Origin: [Clostridium] aerotolerans DSM 5434
GTDB taxonomy: Bacteria > Bacillota > Clostridia > Lachnospirales > Lachnospiraceae
NCBI RefSeq assembly: GCF_000687555.1
Contig: NZ_JHWJ01000004.1
Span: forward strand, 1-64,000
DNA length: 64,000 bases
Reading direction: 5' to 3'
Within the stretch, counting starts at the first letter, position 1. Each line of letters opens with the position of its first letter. Made by a program: the position numbers and the translations under genes. Shown in pieces: positions 24,111 through 33,478 of this stretch. Below the pieces are notes generated by a model. It ran no database searches. It saw nothing but the letters and a program-made list of their open reading frames with translations, and was not told where the DNA came from.

Positions 24111-25406
24111 ATGCAGGATATGGAAAAGTGCTATGGAACAAAATCAAAATCATATAAAAATATCGTATTATATGGGACTGGCTATGGAGCAGAATATATT
24201 TTTCCCTATTTTGAGACACGGCAGATGCTATCACAAATATATGCTGTTGTGGATAGAGATGATAGCCCGATGATAGGAATGGATTTTCATGGATATAAAG
24301 TAAAAAAACTATCAGATGTTTTGGAGCACACTGATGTTATAATGATTGTTTCAAAAGATTATTGGCAGATTATATCCGAGCGTGTTCGCAGGCTGCTTGA
24401 GAAGAAGAATATTCATATTCCTGTTATAGAAGTGTTTAATGAGGAGGCTTTATATAAATCCAGGGAAATTAATGTCACATATGTGGATAACAAGATAAAA
24501 GAAATATTAAAAGAAAATTTAATTCCACATTTCTATATATTGTGTGTTGAAAGCATGGGAGATGTTATAGCATGTGAACCAATAGCAAGAACCTTAAAAA
24601 TAAATGTCCCAAATTCTCGGGTGACATGGATAGTAAAGCAAATGTATTTAGAAATAGTAAAATATAATCCTTTTGTTGATGAAGTTTTAGAGGTTTCGTG
24701 CCTATCTGAAGCCAGTGATTTTTGCAATAGTCTAAAACAAGCAAATAGTGTTGTTATTAATTGTCATTTTAATAGACGGGCATGTTCAAAAACTAAAAAA
24801 GTACATTGGAATGATATTAATCCGATGATAAATGAAAATACATACTATAATTATGGGTCTTTATTAGAGAGCTTTTCTTTAATAGCAGGTATGAAAAAAA
24901 TATCGGATGAACCATATTTTTATGAGAGTGGAAAATCTGAAAATCCCATTGAAAGAGGAAAAAGATATATTGTAGTTCATTGTAAATCATCAGAGTCATG
25001 CAGAGACTGGCAATGTAATAAGTGGAATGAACTGGTACACCGAGTGGTAAGCGAGGGGTATTATGTGGTAGAGATTGGCTTAGAGCCTATTATTACCAAT
25101 GAATCAGAGCGATATATTGACTGTACAAACATCCATGATATACAAATTATTGCACAAGTAATAAAGGGCGCTGATATTTTTGTTAGCGGTGATAGTGGAT
25201 TTGCCCATATTGCAAATTGCTATCGAAAGGAGGCTATATTGCTTATGGGGAAATACAGGGATTTTAATGCACCTATGCCATATACGGGGTATTATGCACT
25301 AGAGAAAGAAAGTAATATTATGTATGCAAATGGTAGCAGTGTACATAGTTTGGAAGTAGATCAAGTATATACACAGGTAATTAAGAAATTACCGCATTAT
25401 TTATAA
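24111..25406 (+). CDS. GT9 (heptosyltransferase-like) glycosyltransferase with N-terminal Rossmann-like domain
   Basis: 431 aa. Residues about 15-120 form the island's recurrent Rossmann-like domain (IVLYGTGYGAEYIF then AVVDRDD). Residues about 135-431 look like the ADP-heptose:LPS heptosyltransferase (GT9) family: an ESMGDVIACEPIARTL block near the start and VSGDSGFAHIANCYRK near the end, the usual nucleotide-sugar-binding GDSG.xH motif. GT9 enzymes usually take ADP-heptose, and an HldE-like gene lies two genes downstream. Probably a cytoplasmic transferase; the actual sugar is inferred. Confidence 0.78.
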   Translation: MQDMEKCYGTKSKSYKNIVLYGTGYGAEYIFPYFETRQMLSQIYAVVDRDDSPMIGMDFHGYKVKKLSDVLEHTDVIMIVSKDYWQIISERVRRLLEKKNIHIPVIEVFNEEALYKSREINVTYVDNKIKEILKENLIPHFYILCVESMGDVIACEPIARTLKINVPNSRVTWIVKQMYLEIVKYNPFVDEVLEVSCLSEASDFCNSLKQANSVVINCHFNRRACSKTKKVHWNDINPMINENTYYNYGSLLESFSLIAGMKKISDEPYFYESGKSENPIERGKRYIVVHCKSSESCRDWQCNKWNELVHRVVSEGYYVVEIGLEPIITNESERYIDCTNIHDIQIIAQVIKGADIFVSGDSGFAHIANCYRKEAILLMGKYRDFNAPMPYTGYYALEKESNIMYANGSSVHSLEVDQVYTQVIKKLPHYL

Positions 25407-25447
25407 TGATTAGAAAATAAAATACAAGGATTTTATAGGAGAAAAAT

Positions 25448-26527
25448 ATGATTCCAAGCCAACTTCAAAGAAATGTGGTTCGCACAGATACACCGGCAGT
25501 ATATGCTCACTACATTGTAACAACAAATTCACTTTATCCACTGGCTCTTGTTTGTGATGAAAAAGATAGACTTATAGGTGTAATAGGTAGCGGAGAGATC
25601 AATCCTATTAAAAATGATCTTATATATCAAAATTGTGGAGAAATTTGTAACTCAAATTTTTGCTTTTTAGAAAATGGAAGTGAGGCTTCTATTTATAGTA
25701 AAGCAAGGAATATATTTGCAGAAAAACAGTTAATTACTTTGCCTATTATTGATGAAAATAAAATGCCAGTTAGGCTTTTTGGTAAATGGCAAGCATTTTT
25801 TAGAGAAAGTTATAAAGACTTACCATATTTCTTTTATGCGCATGGGTTGCTGTCTGCTGCGAAGTATGCAAAAAAGCAAGGGTATAATCGTATCAGTACT
25901 ATTGAATTTGGGGTTGCTGGTGGACGAGGATTGATTCACATGGAACTTTATGCAAGAGAAATATCCCGCTTGGCTAATATCGAAATTGATGTGTACGGTT
26001 TTGACTCAGGAAAAGGACTGTATTCACCTAGAGACTACCGTGATTGCCCTCAGGAATGGATAGAAGGGGATTTTAAAATGAATATTAATGGCCTTCAGAG
26101 CCAGTTATATAAAGCGAAACTTGTGATCGGGGATATTTGTGAAAGTACAAAGACATTTTTAGACAGATTTAATCCGGCACCTATAGCATTTATTTCTGTT
26201 GATGTTGATCATTATACACCTACAACAGCCATTCTTGATATGCTTTTGCAAGATCACAAATATTATGTTCCAGTTGTGACAATGTATTTTGATGATGTTC
26301 TTGATACGATGGAATTTCAGGGGGAAACTCTTGCAATTAAAGAATTTAATGCAAGGAATGAGACCATAAAAATATCACCAGAACATACTCGATTTGATGA
26401 AATATGGATGCACTCAGAAAGCAGTATAAATGACTGGAAAAATATTCATCTTTCTGCAATGAAATGGTGTAGCAGATTTGAACACCCTTTATATACAACA
26501 AAAAGAACTTCTAATGAGATTTTGTAA
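25448..26527 (+). CDS. SAM-dependent methyltransferase with N-terminal CBS-like domain
   Basis: 359 aa. The N-terminal 120 residues look like a CBS pair (PLALVCDEKDRLIGVIGSGE, then LITLPIIDENKMPVRLFGKW), the type fused to sugar nucleotidyltransferases. The rest is a class I methyltransferase-like fold: IEFGVAGGRGLIHMELYA near residues 153-170 is the SAM-binding Gly motif, followed by IDVYGFDSGKGL and SVDVDHYTPT. Fusion of a CBS module to a methyltransferase is unusual and may make the enzyme sensitive to a nucleotide. Likely O-methylates a sugar of the glycan; target inferred. Start behind TAGGAGAAAAAT. Confidence 0.72.
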   Translation: MIPSQLQRNVVRTDTPAVYAHYIVTTNSLYPLALVCDEKDRLIGVIGSGEINPIKNDLIYQNCGEICNSNFCFLENGSEASIYSKARNIFAEKQLITLPIIDENKMPVRLFGKWQAFFRESYKDLPYFFYAHGLLSAAKYAKKQGYNRISTIEFGVAGGRGLIHMELYAREISRLANIEIDVYGFDSGKGLYSPRDYRDCPQEWIEGDFKMNINGLQSQLYKAKLVIGDICESTKTFLDRFNPAPIAFISVDVDHYTPTTAILDMLLQDHKYYVPVVTMYFDDVLDTMEFQGETLAIKEFNARNETIKISPEHTRFDEIWMHSESSINDWKNIHLSAMKWCSRFEHPLYTTKRTSNEIL

Positions 26528-26597
26528 TCAGGTTTAGACCATGCATATGTTAAATTTTAATGCTAGTATGTTGCGTAATTGTATAGGGAGACTAAAG

Positions 26598-28037
26598 ATG
26601 AATATGAACGAGTATATGGATAATGTGAAGGGAGTCAAATGTCTTGTGATTGGAGACATTATTTTAGATGAGTATATATCCGGCATTGTCAATCGGATTT
26701 CACCTGAAGCGCCTATTCCTGTAATGCATATAGATAGAAAGTGGCATATACTCGGAGGGGCTGCGAATGTAGCGTGCAACATAGCCGGCTGTGGAATTGA
26801 GACTGTCCTATGCGGAGTGTTAGGGGAAGACTTCAATGCAGAAAAAGTAATAAAGGGTTTAAAAGAAAAAGAGATTGAATTTTGTGGTCTTAAATTAAAA
26901 GAAAGAATAACAACAACTAAAACTCGTATTGTTGGACCAAACCAGCAAATAGTTCGATTGGATGAGGAAATAACTGATGTGATTTCTTTAAGTGAAGAAG
27001 AAATCTTGTTTCGGGATATTATGAAATGCCTGTCCAAAGTAAAAGTATTAGTTATTTCGGACTATAATAAAGGTGTATGTACAGAAACTTTTTGCAGAAG
27101 AATCATTCAAGAGGCAAATAAACGTGGCATTTTTGTTATAGTAGATCCAAAGACGAAGGACTGGTCAAAGTACTCTCATGCTGACCTTATCACTCCAAAT
27201 TTTAAAGAGTATTGTGAGGCTGTAGGAATGGAGCTATCGAATAATGAACAGGAAATATGTCAGAGCGGAAAGCATATCTTTTCTAAATTTTACCTAGGAG
27301 GTATACTAGTGACTCGTTCACAATATGGTATGACATATCTTTATAGTGACTTACACTGTTTTTCCTGCACAACCAAAGCTCGGGAAGTTTATGATGTATC
27401 AGGTGCCGGTGATACTGTGATAGCTGTAATTGCTGCATTTTTGTCAGCGGGTTATCCTTTGGAGAAGGCTATAGAGGTTTCTAATTTTGCAGCCGCTATT
27501 TCAGTTGGGAAAAAAGGGACATATGTTGTATCTATTAATGAAATATCTGATGTAATTGAAGAAAGGGCCATGAATTTACACAGAAAAATTGTTTCATGGG
27601 CTGAAATTGAAAATACAGTGAAGCAGTGGAAAGAGATGGGAGATAAGATTGTTTTTACAAATGGGTGCTTTGATATCCTTCATCGAGGACACGTAGAATA
27701 CTTGAATTTAGCCAGAAAACAGGGAGATCATTTAATCGTTGGTTTAAACACAGACAGGTCGATAAAGGCTTTAAAGGGTGACATGCGCCCTGTTAATAAT
27801 CAGGAAGATAGGGCTTTATTGCTTTCTTCACTCTCTTTTGTGGACAAGGTAGTGCTGTTTGATGAAGTAACTCCCTATGACTTAATAAAAATGATAAAAC
27901 CAGACAAATTAATAAAAGGTGGAGATTATAAGGAATGTAATGTGGTTGGAAGAGAATTCGCAAATGAAGTTATAATTGTGCCTATTGTGGAAGGGTACTC
28001 AACGACAAATATTATTTTAAAAAAAACAAATATTTAA
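26598..28037 (+). CDS. hldE: HldE-like bifunctional heptose-7-phosphate kinase / heptose-1-phosphate adenylyltransferase
   Basis: 479 aa, matching the length of HldE/RfaE. The N-terminal PfkB-type kinase (about 1-325) has LGGAANVACNIAG and the anion-hole motif DVSGAGDT. The C-terminal nucleotidyltransferase (about 345-479) has FTNGCFDILHRGHVEY with the HxGH motif and VEGYSTTNII near the end. It should make ADP-heptose from D-glycero-manno-heptose-7-P together with a GmhB phosphatase. An ATG at 26541 is in frame, but GGGAG lies eight bases before 26598, which also gives the family length. No gmhA, gmhB or hldD is in the window. Confidence 0.88.
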   Translation: MNMNEYMDNVKGVKCLVIGDIILDEYISGIVNRISPEAPIPVMHIDRKWHILGGAANVACNIAGCGIETVLCGVLGEDFNAEKVIKGLKEKEIEFCGLKLKERITTTKTRIVGPNQQIVRLDEEITDVISLSEEEILFRDIMKCLSKVKVLVISDYNKGVCTETFCRRIIQEANKRGIFVIVDPKTKDWSKYSHADLITPNFKEYCEAVGMELSNNEQEICQSGKHIFSKFYLGGILVTRSQYGMTYLYSDLHCFSCTTKAREVYDVSGAGDTVIAVIAAFLSAGYPLEKAIEVSNFAAAISVGKKGTYVVSINEISDVIEERAMNLHRKIVSWAEIENTVKQWKEMGDKIVFTNGCFDILHRGHVEYLNLARKQGDHLIVGLNTDRSIKALKGDMRPVNNQEDRALLLSSLSFVDKVVLFDEVTPYDLIKMIKPDKLIKGGDYKECNVVGREFANEVIIVPIVEGYSTTNIILKKTNI

Positions 28038-28140
28038 GTTGCTGATATTAGCAATAATACATTTTTATGTGGAGAATTTAGAGAAATAAGTGGTAGTATA
28101 TTAAGGGGGATCTTATATAGACAATAGAAGGAGTAAGTTT

Positions 28141-29268
28141 ATGAAATCATTAAATTTAGAAAAATATTATATATGGGGGACTGGATATAGAGCAGAGCAA
28201 ATAAATCAATACTATGCTGAACAACTAAATGATATTAACATAATAGGATATATTGATAATAATCCGGCTAAATGGAAAGATTATTTTTTCGGAAAGAAGA
28301 TATATTCACCAGAAATTTTAATAGAAGATAAAGATGCTTATATTATAATAATTACAAAGTTTTCGCAAGAAATAGTAAAGCAGATAATCGAACAATATCC
28401 ATGGTACAAAGAGAGAATTGTAGAAAATGAAAATAATATATTTTTTAAACGATTGCAGATTTTATTTAGATATGAAGATTCTGAGGAAAAAGAAATTCAA
28501 GATATTGTGAAGTATCTTAAATATCATCAGCTTCAATTGTTTAACTATCCTTTTGTAGAAAAATACAATACTGAGGATTCTCATATAGAATATGATCAGG
28601 ATAAAAAACTTTATTATGCATTATATTGTGATAAGAAGATGTACTTTCCAAGGTCATTTCAAGATGAAAAATCAGTAAGAGAGTATTTTCGGCTAGTATG
28701 TATTCATCAAGATACCGACTCTCCGCATAGATACCTGACGGATAAATTTAATGTTCCTGATAATGCTGTAGTAGTTGATGGTGGGGTGGCAGAAGGTGAT
28801 TTTGCATTATCAATTATTGACAGAGTAAAAAAAATATACTTATTTGAGCCGGATGGTGAATGGGTAAAAGCTTTAAAACATACTTTTGAACCCTATAAAG
28901 AAAAGATTGTGATAATTAATAAATGCTTATCAAACTACATTAAAGGTGATACTACCACATTAGATGAAATATTAGATGGGTCAAATGTGGATTTTATAAA
29001 AATGGACATTGAAGGAGAAGAATATTATGCGATGCAAGGTGCACTAAAAAGTATTACAGCAACGGAAAATTTAAGAGTTGTTGTGTGTACCTATCATCAA
29101 GAATTTGCATACGATGCAATTAAGAAACTGTTAGAAGATTTGCATTTTAAAACAGAAACTTCTACGGGATATATATGGTGTCCTGCTAGTTTTAATCCCA
29201 TGAGACCTCCTGTTTTGCGAAAATGTCTTATTAGAGCAGAAAAGAATAGCAATAAAAGTATTAATTAA
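28141..29268 (+). CDS. FkbM-family methyltransferase with N-terminal Rossmann-like domain
   Basis: 375 aa. Residues 8-110 are the recurrent Rossmann-like domain (IWGTGYRAEQI, then GYIDNNPAKW). A helical linker follows, then an FkbM-type methyltransferase from about 205: VVVDGGVAEGDFALSII holds the SAM site and FIKMDIEGEEYYAMQGA (near 286-302) is the hallmark metal/acceptor motif. FkbM enzymes O-methylate sugars or hydroxyls, so this probably caps or decorates the glycan. Start ATG 28141 behind AGAAGGAG. Confidence 0.82.
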   Translation: MKSLNLEKYYIWGTGYRAEQINQYYAEQLNDINIIGYIDNNPAKWKDYFFGKKIYSPEILIEDKDAYIIIITKFSQEIVKQIIEQYPWYKERIVENENNIFFKRLQILFRYEDSEEKEIQDIVKYLKYHQLQLFNYPFVEKYNTEDSHIEYDQDKKLYYALYCDKKMYFPRSFQDEKSVREYFRLVCIHQDTDSPHRYLTDKFNVPDNAVVVDGGVAEGDFALSIIDRVKKIYLFEPDGEWVKALKHTFEPYKEKIVIINKCLSNYIKGDTTTLDEILDGSNVDFIKMDIEGEEYYAMQGALKSITATENLRVVVCTYHQEFAYDAIKKLLEDLHFKTETSTGYIWCPASFNPMRPPVLRKCLIRAEKNSNKSIN

Positions 29269-29379
29269 AATCTTAACCAATAAGAGGTTGGAGAATAATA
29301 ATGCAAAGATTATGCAAATAAAAGTTTATATAATCTACTATAGATATGTTTTATTAAATGTGGAGGAGTCACGTAATAT

Positions 29380-30468
29380 ATGATAAAAGTGGTAATATGG
29401 GGAACTGGCAATGTAGGGAAAAGTATGATTAAAAAATTGAGCAATGATGTAGAAATTATTGCTTTTATTGACAATTATTCAACGCTTGAAAGTTTTTATG
29501 GAAAGCCAGTGTATAGACCAGAATATGCTATGAATCTGAAATACGATTTTCTTTTAATATGCTCAATTTACTCAGATGAAATTTATAAACAGGCTAAGGA
29601 GATCGGAATAGATTCATCAAAAATAGTTATAGGAAATCCAGGTACCATTGAAAAGTATCTAGTTTTTCAACATTTCTTTTTTGACAGAAAACTGGTGGAA
29701 CTTGAAAAAAAAAGTCATTTGATTCAAATGCTAATAACAGGGATATCATACCATGATGATGGTATTTCATCAAAAAAATTAAACGTTAATGCTTTTAAGT
29801 TTGCGAATAGGAGTCAAGATATTTACTGTGATTTTGAAATGGTAAAATATTTTTTGAAAAATTATCAAATGAGTTTGCTAAAATATGCGATAATTGGTTT
29901 AAATTATTATAGTTTTGAATATGATCTTTCAAAAAGTAGTGGTTCATGGCAGATGTTGAGATATTATCCATATATTAGCAGTATGCATAATTTGATCAGC
30001 CATCAGTATCAGGAGGAATATTATGCAAAAGAAATCAAAAATTTAGAGAGAATTCGCATTCCTAAAGGTATATTTAACTATGATTTAAGAAGATTTGAAT
30101 TAAATGATTTAGAGGGAGAAAATGCAGCAAATGCTGATTTTTATAAAAACCACCCTGCGACCGTATTTGAAAACAAAAGGATATTAAAAGAATATGTGAA
30201 ACTTTTATTGGATAATAAAATAAAACCAATATTTGTAATAATGCCTGTAACTAAGTATTATTCAAAATATTGTTCCTCCTCTATCAAAAAAAAGTTTTAT
30301 GATAATTTAAACGAAGTAATCGAGAACAATAGCAATATACAAGTATTGGACTACTTTGACAAAATTGATTATCCAGATTCTTATTATTATCATATAAACC
30401 ATATGAATAAAAAAGGAGCAGTGGCTTTCACAAAGCAATTAAATAGGGATATTATCTGGGACAATTAA
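29380..30468 (+). CDS. Rossmann-like domain fused to an SGNH/DltD-like domain
   Basis: 362 aa. Residues 1-95 are the recurrent Rossmann-like domain (VVIWGTGNVGKSM, then AFIDNYST). The rest is not clearly recognised, but it has an ITGISYHDDG block near residue 118 and a C-terminal DSYYYHINHMNKKGA (about 332-347) that fits the Asp..His end of DltD/AlgX-like SGNH proteins, which move or remove acyl groups. There is no signal peptide, so it would act in the cytoplasm, unlike DltD. An acyl or amide modification of the sugar is a guess. Confidence 0.6.
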   Translation: MIKVVIWGTGNVGKSMIKKLSNDVEIIAFIDNYSTLESFYGKPVYRPEYAMNLKYDFLLICSIYSDEIYKQAKEIGIDSSKIVIGNPGTIEKYLVFQHFFFDRKLVELEKKSHLIQMLITGISYHDDGISSKKLNVNAFKFANRSQDIYCDFEMVKYFLKNYQMSLLKYAIIGLNYYSFEYDLSKSSGSWQMLRYYPYISSMHNLISHQYQEEYYAKEIKNLERIRIPKGIFNYDLRRFELNDLEGENAANADFYKNHPATVFENKRILKEYVKLLLDNKIKPIFVIMPVTKYYSKYCSSSIKKKFYDNLNEVIENNSNIQVLDYFDKIDYPDSYYYHINHMNKKGAVAFTKQLNRDIIWDN

Positions 30469-30685
30469 ATCCCTTTAGAATAAATTTTTAACAAGATAAG
30501 AGGAAGAAATTGTTGGATCTGTTTATGATGAGCAGATATACGACCTCCACATATATAACTAATGCTACTAATAATGTAATAGCTGTTCATTCTTGAGCAA
30601 TAGAAGAGAGCTTCAAGTTTTTTATTGTTGAATTAAAAAATAGTAAAAAGATATTTAAAGTATAAAGTTATTAAGCAATACAATA

Positions 30686-30748
30686 GATATATGCAGCATC
30701 TTGTAGATTTTACTATCATGAGAGCACCTGTTTTGGAAGAGGGACTAT
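30686..30748 (+). pseudogene. Remnant of an FkbM-type methyltransferase C-terminus
   Basis: The frame ending at the TGA 30746-30748 reads RYMQHLVDFTIMRAPVLEEGL. This resembles the C-terminal GYIWCPASFNPMRPPVLRKCL of the FkbM gene at 28141. About 35 of 50 aligned bases agree. The rest of the gap 30469-30685 has no open frame. Likely a scar of a lost paralogue. Confidence 0.5.
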
Positions 30749-31883
30749 GAGAAAAGAGAAAAAAATGAAGAGTAAAGTTTTGGCAATTTACTTACCGCAA
30801 TTTCATTCTATTCCAGAAAACGACATGTGGTGGGGAAAAGGTTTTACAGAGTGGACAAATGTTAGACGTGGAAGAAGCTATTACCCAGGCCATTATCAAC
30901 CTAGAATTCCTTATCAAAATAATTATTATGACTTATCTGATTTAAAGGTTTTAGAAGGCCATGTACGACTTGCTCAAGCCTATAAGATACAAGGGTTTGC
31001 TTTCTATCATTATTATTTTGCGGGTAAAAAGGTATTAGAAGGTCCTATAGAGGATTATAGAGATCACTCGAGAGAAACGTTTCCTTACTGCTTGATTTGG
31101 GCAAATCAATCATGGACGCGTACATGGTATAGAGCAGATGCAGGAAAACAAATCCTCCTACAACAAGTATATGGCAATGAAGAGGAATGGAGAGAACATT
31201 TTAATTATTTACTGAAATTTTTTAAGGATGAAAGATACATAAAGGTTGGAAATAAACCAATATACATCATATACTTGCCTCAGGATATTAAGCACAGAAA
31301 GGAAATGTTTGATTTATGGAATCGACTAGCTATTGAATGTGGATTTGATGGAATCTTTCTAATAGCAATGAATACTGGCTGGGGAGTGGATAAATCAAAA
31401 AATTTATATGATGGTTATATGAATTTTGAACCGATGCATACAATCTGCGGGGATACATCTTATCGGCAACAAGTGCTACGTTATAAAGAAGAACATATAG
31501 ATAATATCAATAAGGAAAAATCTTTATTTAAAAATAAGATATATGCCCAAAATACATTTTCTTATCCATATTTATGTAAACAAATAGAAGCTCTTTCAAT
31601 GGAATACGATAATAAAAAAACATATTTGGGTGCTTTCCCAGGATGGGATAATACAGCTAGAAAAGATGAAGCTGGTTGGATTGTTCCTGGAAGTACCCCA
31701 AAAAGATTTGGGAAACATATTGAAAAGATGCTCCATTTTTCGGAAAAGTTAGGAAATGAATATCTTTTTTTGAATGCATGGAATGAATGGTCAGAAGGTG
31801 CTTATATTGAACCAGATCAAAAATATGGATATGGATATTTAAAAGAATTAAGAAGAAGTATCATGAAATATGAAAAAAATTAA
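30747..31883 (+). CDS. WbsX-like / GH99-like glycan biosynthesis protein
   Basis: 378 aa, of the family found in O-antigen and capsule clusters (WbsX, related to GH99-type folds). Recognisable wording: AIYLPQFHSIPENDMWWGKGFTEWTNV at the start, YLPQDIKH, FPGWDNTARK, and the closing LNAWNEWSEGAYIEPD. No signal peptide. Family members are thought to be glycosyltransferases or glycosidases acting during polysaccharide assembly; the reaction is not established. ATG 30747 overlaps the stop of the FkbM remnant; ATG 30765 is an alternative start. The end overlaps an upstream ATG of the next gene. Confidence 0.82.
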   Translation: MRKEKKMKSKVLAIYLPQFHSIPENDMWWGKGFTEWTNVRRGRSYYPGHYQPRIPYQNNYYDLSDLKVLEGHVRLAQAYKIQGFAFYHYYFAGKKVLEGPIEDYRDHSRETFPYCLIWANQSWTRTWYRADAGKQILLQQVYGNEEEWREHFNYLLKFFKDERYIKVGNKPIYIIYLPQDIKHRKEMFDLWNRLAIECGFDGIFLIAMNTGWGVDKSKNLYDGYMNFEPMHTICGDTSYRQQVLRYKEEHIDNINKEKSLFKNKIYAQNTFSYPYLCKQIEALSMEYDNKKTYLGAFPGWDNTARKDEAGWIVPGSTPKRFGKHIEKMLHFSEKLGNEYLFLNAWNEWSEGAYIEPDQKYGYGYLKELRRSIMKYEKN

Positions 31884-31893
31884 AGGAGAAGTC

Positions 31894-32382
31894 GTGAAAA
31901 AAGAAAAAATTATAATGGAATTTTTTATAACGGGGGTTATTGGATTAATTATAGGATTTGCTACGATTTGGAAAATATTTCGTGAAGTGATGAAACGGGA
32001 TAATCAGGAAAAGGAAAAAACAATAAGTTACTATCGAATCCTGAATCAGTGGTTGTCCCTAAAACAGAGTAAAAAATCAGTTGTAGAGTTTTTTGAAAAA
32101 AATAATTACAGTACAGTAGCAATATATGGTATGAAGGAAATGGGTGAACGATTATTAGAAGAGTTAGAAGGTACAGGGATAGAAGTTAAATGCGTGATTG
32201 ACCAAAACCCTGTTGACATTTGTAAAAGCATTACCGTTATACATCCAGATAATTCAATACCGCATGTTGATGTAGTTGTTGTAACAGCTTCTTATTATTT
32301 TAGTGAAATAAAAAATAAGCTAATAGGAAAAGTGTGTGGGGATATTGTATCAATTGATGATGTGGTCTATAGTAAATATTAA
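31894..32382 (+). CDS. Membrane-anchored stand-alone Rossmann-like domain protein
   Basis: 162 aa from GTG 31894, chosen because AAAGGAG lies about six bases upstream; an in-frame ATG at 31870 lies inside the previous gene without ribosome binding site. One hydrophobic helix near the N-terminus (FFITGVIGLIIGFATIW) is followed by a charged linker and the recurrent Rossmann-like domain alone (VAIYGMKEMGERLLEEL, then CVIDQNP). The Gly-rich loop is degenerate. It has no attached enzyme, so it may be a membrane tether or partner for other proteins sharing the domain. Function unknown. Confidence 0.72.
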   Translation: MKKEKIIMEFFITGVIGLIIGFATIWKIFREVMKRDNQEKEKTISYYRILNQWLSLKQSKKSVVEFFEKNNYSTVAIYGMKEMGERLLEELEGTGIEVKCVIDQNPVDICKSITVIHPDNSIPHVDVVVVTASYYFSEIKNKLIGKVCGDIVSIDDVVYSKY

Positions 32383-32438
32383 TTTTATGTACTGAGCTGG
32401 ATTAAGAGAAATAAATTACAAAAAAAGGGAGATAGAAC

Positions 32439-33458
32439 ATGAAGAAAAAAATTATATTGTGGGGATGTGGTGAACGTGCAAAAAGGTATATAGAATATGA
32501 GTATTTTAAAGAATGCGACATAGTGGCAGTAATTGATACTTATCATAAAGGAGAAACGTTTGAAGGGTACCAGGTATATGGACCAGAAGATTTATCTTTA
32601 CTTTTAAGCCAAGGTGACTTTCTGGTGATTTCCAGTTTATATTTTAGTGATATATATAATACATATCTTGAGTTGGGTTTTCCTAAAGAAAAAGTCATTT
32701 TTACAGATATTATACAAGAGAGAATATTTGAGAATGATCTGGATCAGGTCAAAAATCTATCCCCTCAGTTATATAAAGATATACTATTAAATCAATATAG
32801 ATTAATACAAATGAATGAGAAGGATTTCTTTGATAATGATAAATTAGTAGGCGTAGGACGATATTCAAAGATTGAATATATGAACGATTATTTTCGATAT
32901 AGATCCTTTGAGTTTATGGCTGAAGAATTATTAGAAGATGGTATGGTTGGAGATGTAGCAGAGTTTGGGGTTTTTAGAGGCGTATTTGCAAGACTAATTA
33001 ATGAAAAATTTAAAGATAAGAAGTTATTTTTATTTGATACATTTGAAGGGTTTGATAAAATTGAGAGTGAGAAAGAAGCTGCACTAGGAAGATGTGATAA
33101 TGTATTTATCGATTATCATATGAAAACTTCAGAAGAACAATTAATGGCTCAATTACCTTACCCTGATAAATGTGTAATTTGTAAAGGTCTGTTTCCAGAT
33201 TCTATATCAAAAGAAGCATTTGATACCAGATATGTTTTTGTATCCATTGATGTAGACTTTGAAGATTCAATTTTTGCTGGAATTGATTTTTTCTATCCAA
33301 GGCTAGTTAATGGGGGCGTGATTTTTTTGCATGATTACAACTCTGCTTATCTGCATGGTGTGAGAAATGCAGTTAAGCGTTATGAGGATTATAATAATTT
33401 GAAACTAAAAAAGGTACCATTTGCAGATCGTGCAGGGACTTTAGTTATTATAAAATAA
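32439..33458 (+). CDS. TylF/macrocin-O-methyltransferase-like protein with N-terminal Rossmann-like domain
   Basis: 339 aa. Residues 1-90 are the recurrent Rossmann-like domain (IILWGCGERAKRYI, then AVIDTYHKGETF). From about 160 it matches the TylF/MycF methyltransferase family: AEFGVFRGVFARLINEKF (SAM loop near 174), LFDTFEGFD, SIDVDFEDSIFAGIDFFYPRL, and GGVIFLHDYNSA, which carries metal-binding Asp residues. These enzymes O-methylate deoxysugars with Mg2+. Start ATG 32439 behind AAAGGGAG. Confidence 0.83.
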   Translation: MKKKIILWGCGERAKRYIEYEYFKECDIVAVIDTYHKGETFEGYQVYGPEDLSLLLSQGDFLVISSLYFSDIYNTYLELGFPKEKVIFTDIIQERIFENDLDQVKNLSPQLYKDILLNQYRLIQMNEKDFFDNDKLVGVGRYSKIEYMNDYFRYRSFEFMAEELLEDGMVGDVAEFGVFRGVFARLINEKFKDKKLFLFDTFEGFDKIESEKEAALGRCDNVFIDYHMKTSEEQLMAQLPYPDKCVICKGLFPDSISKEAFDTRYVFVSIDVDFEDSIFAGIDFFYPRLVNGGVIFLHDYNSAYLHGVRNAVKRYEDYNNLKLKKVPFADRAGTLVIIK

Positions 33459-33478
33459 ATGTTCGGAGGCAGTAGTTT

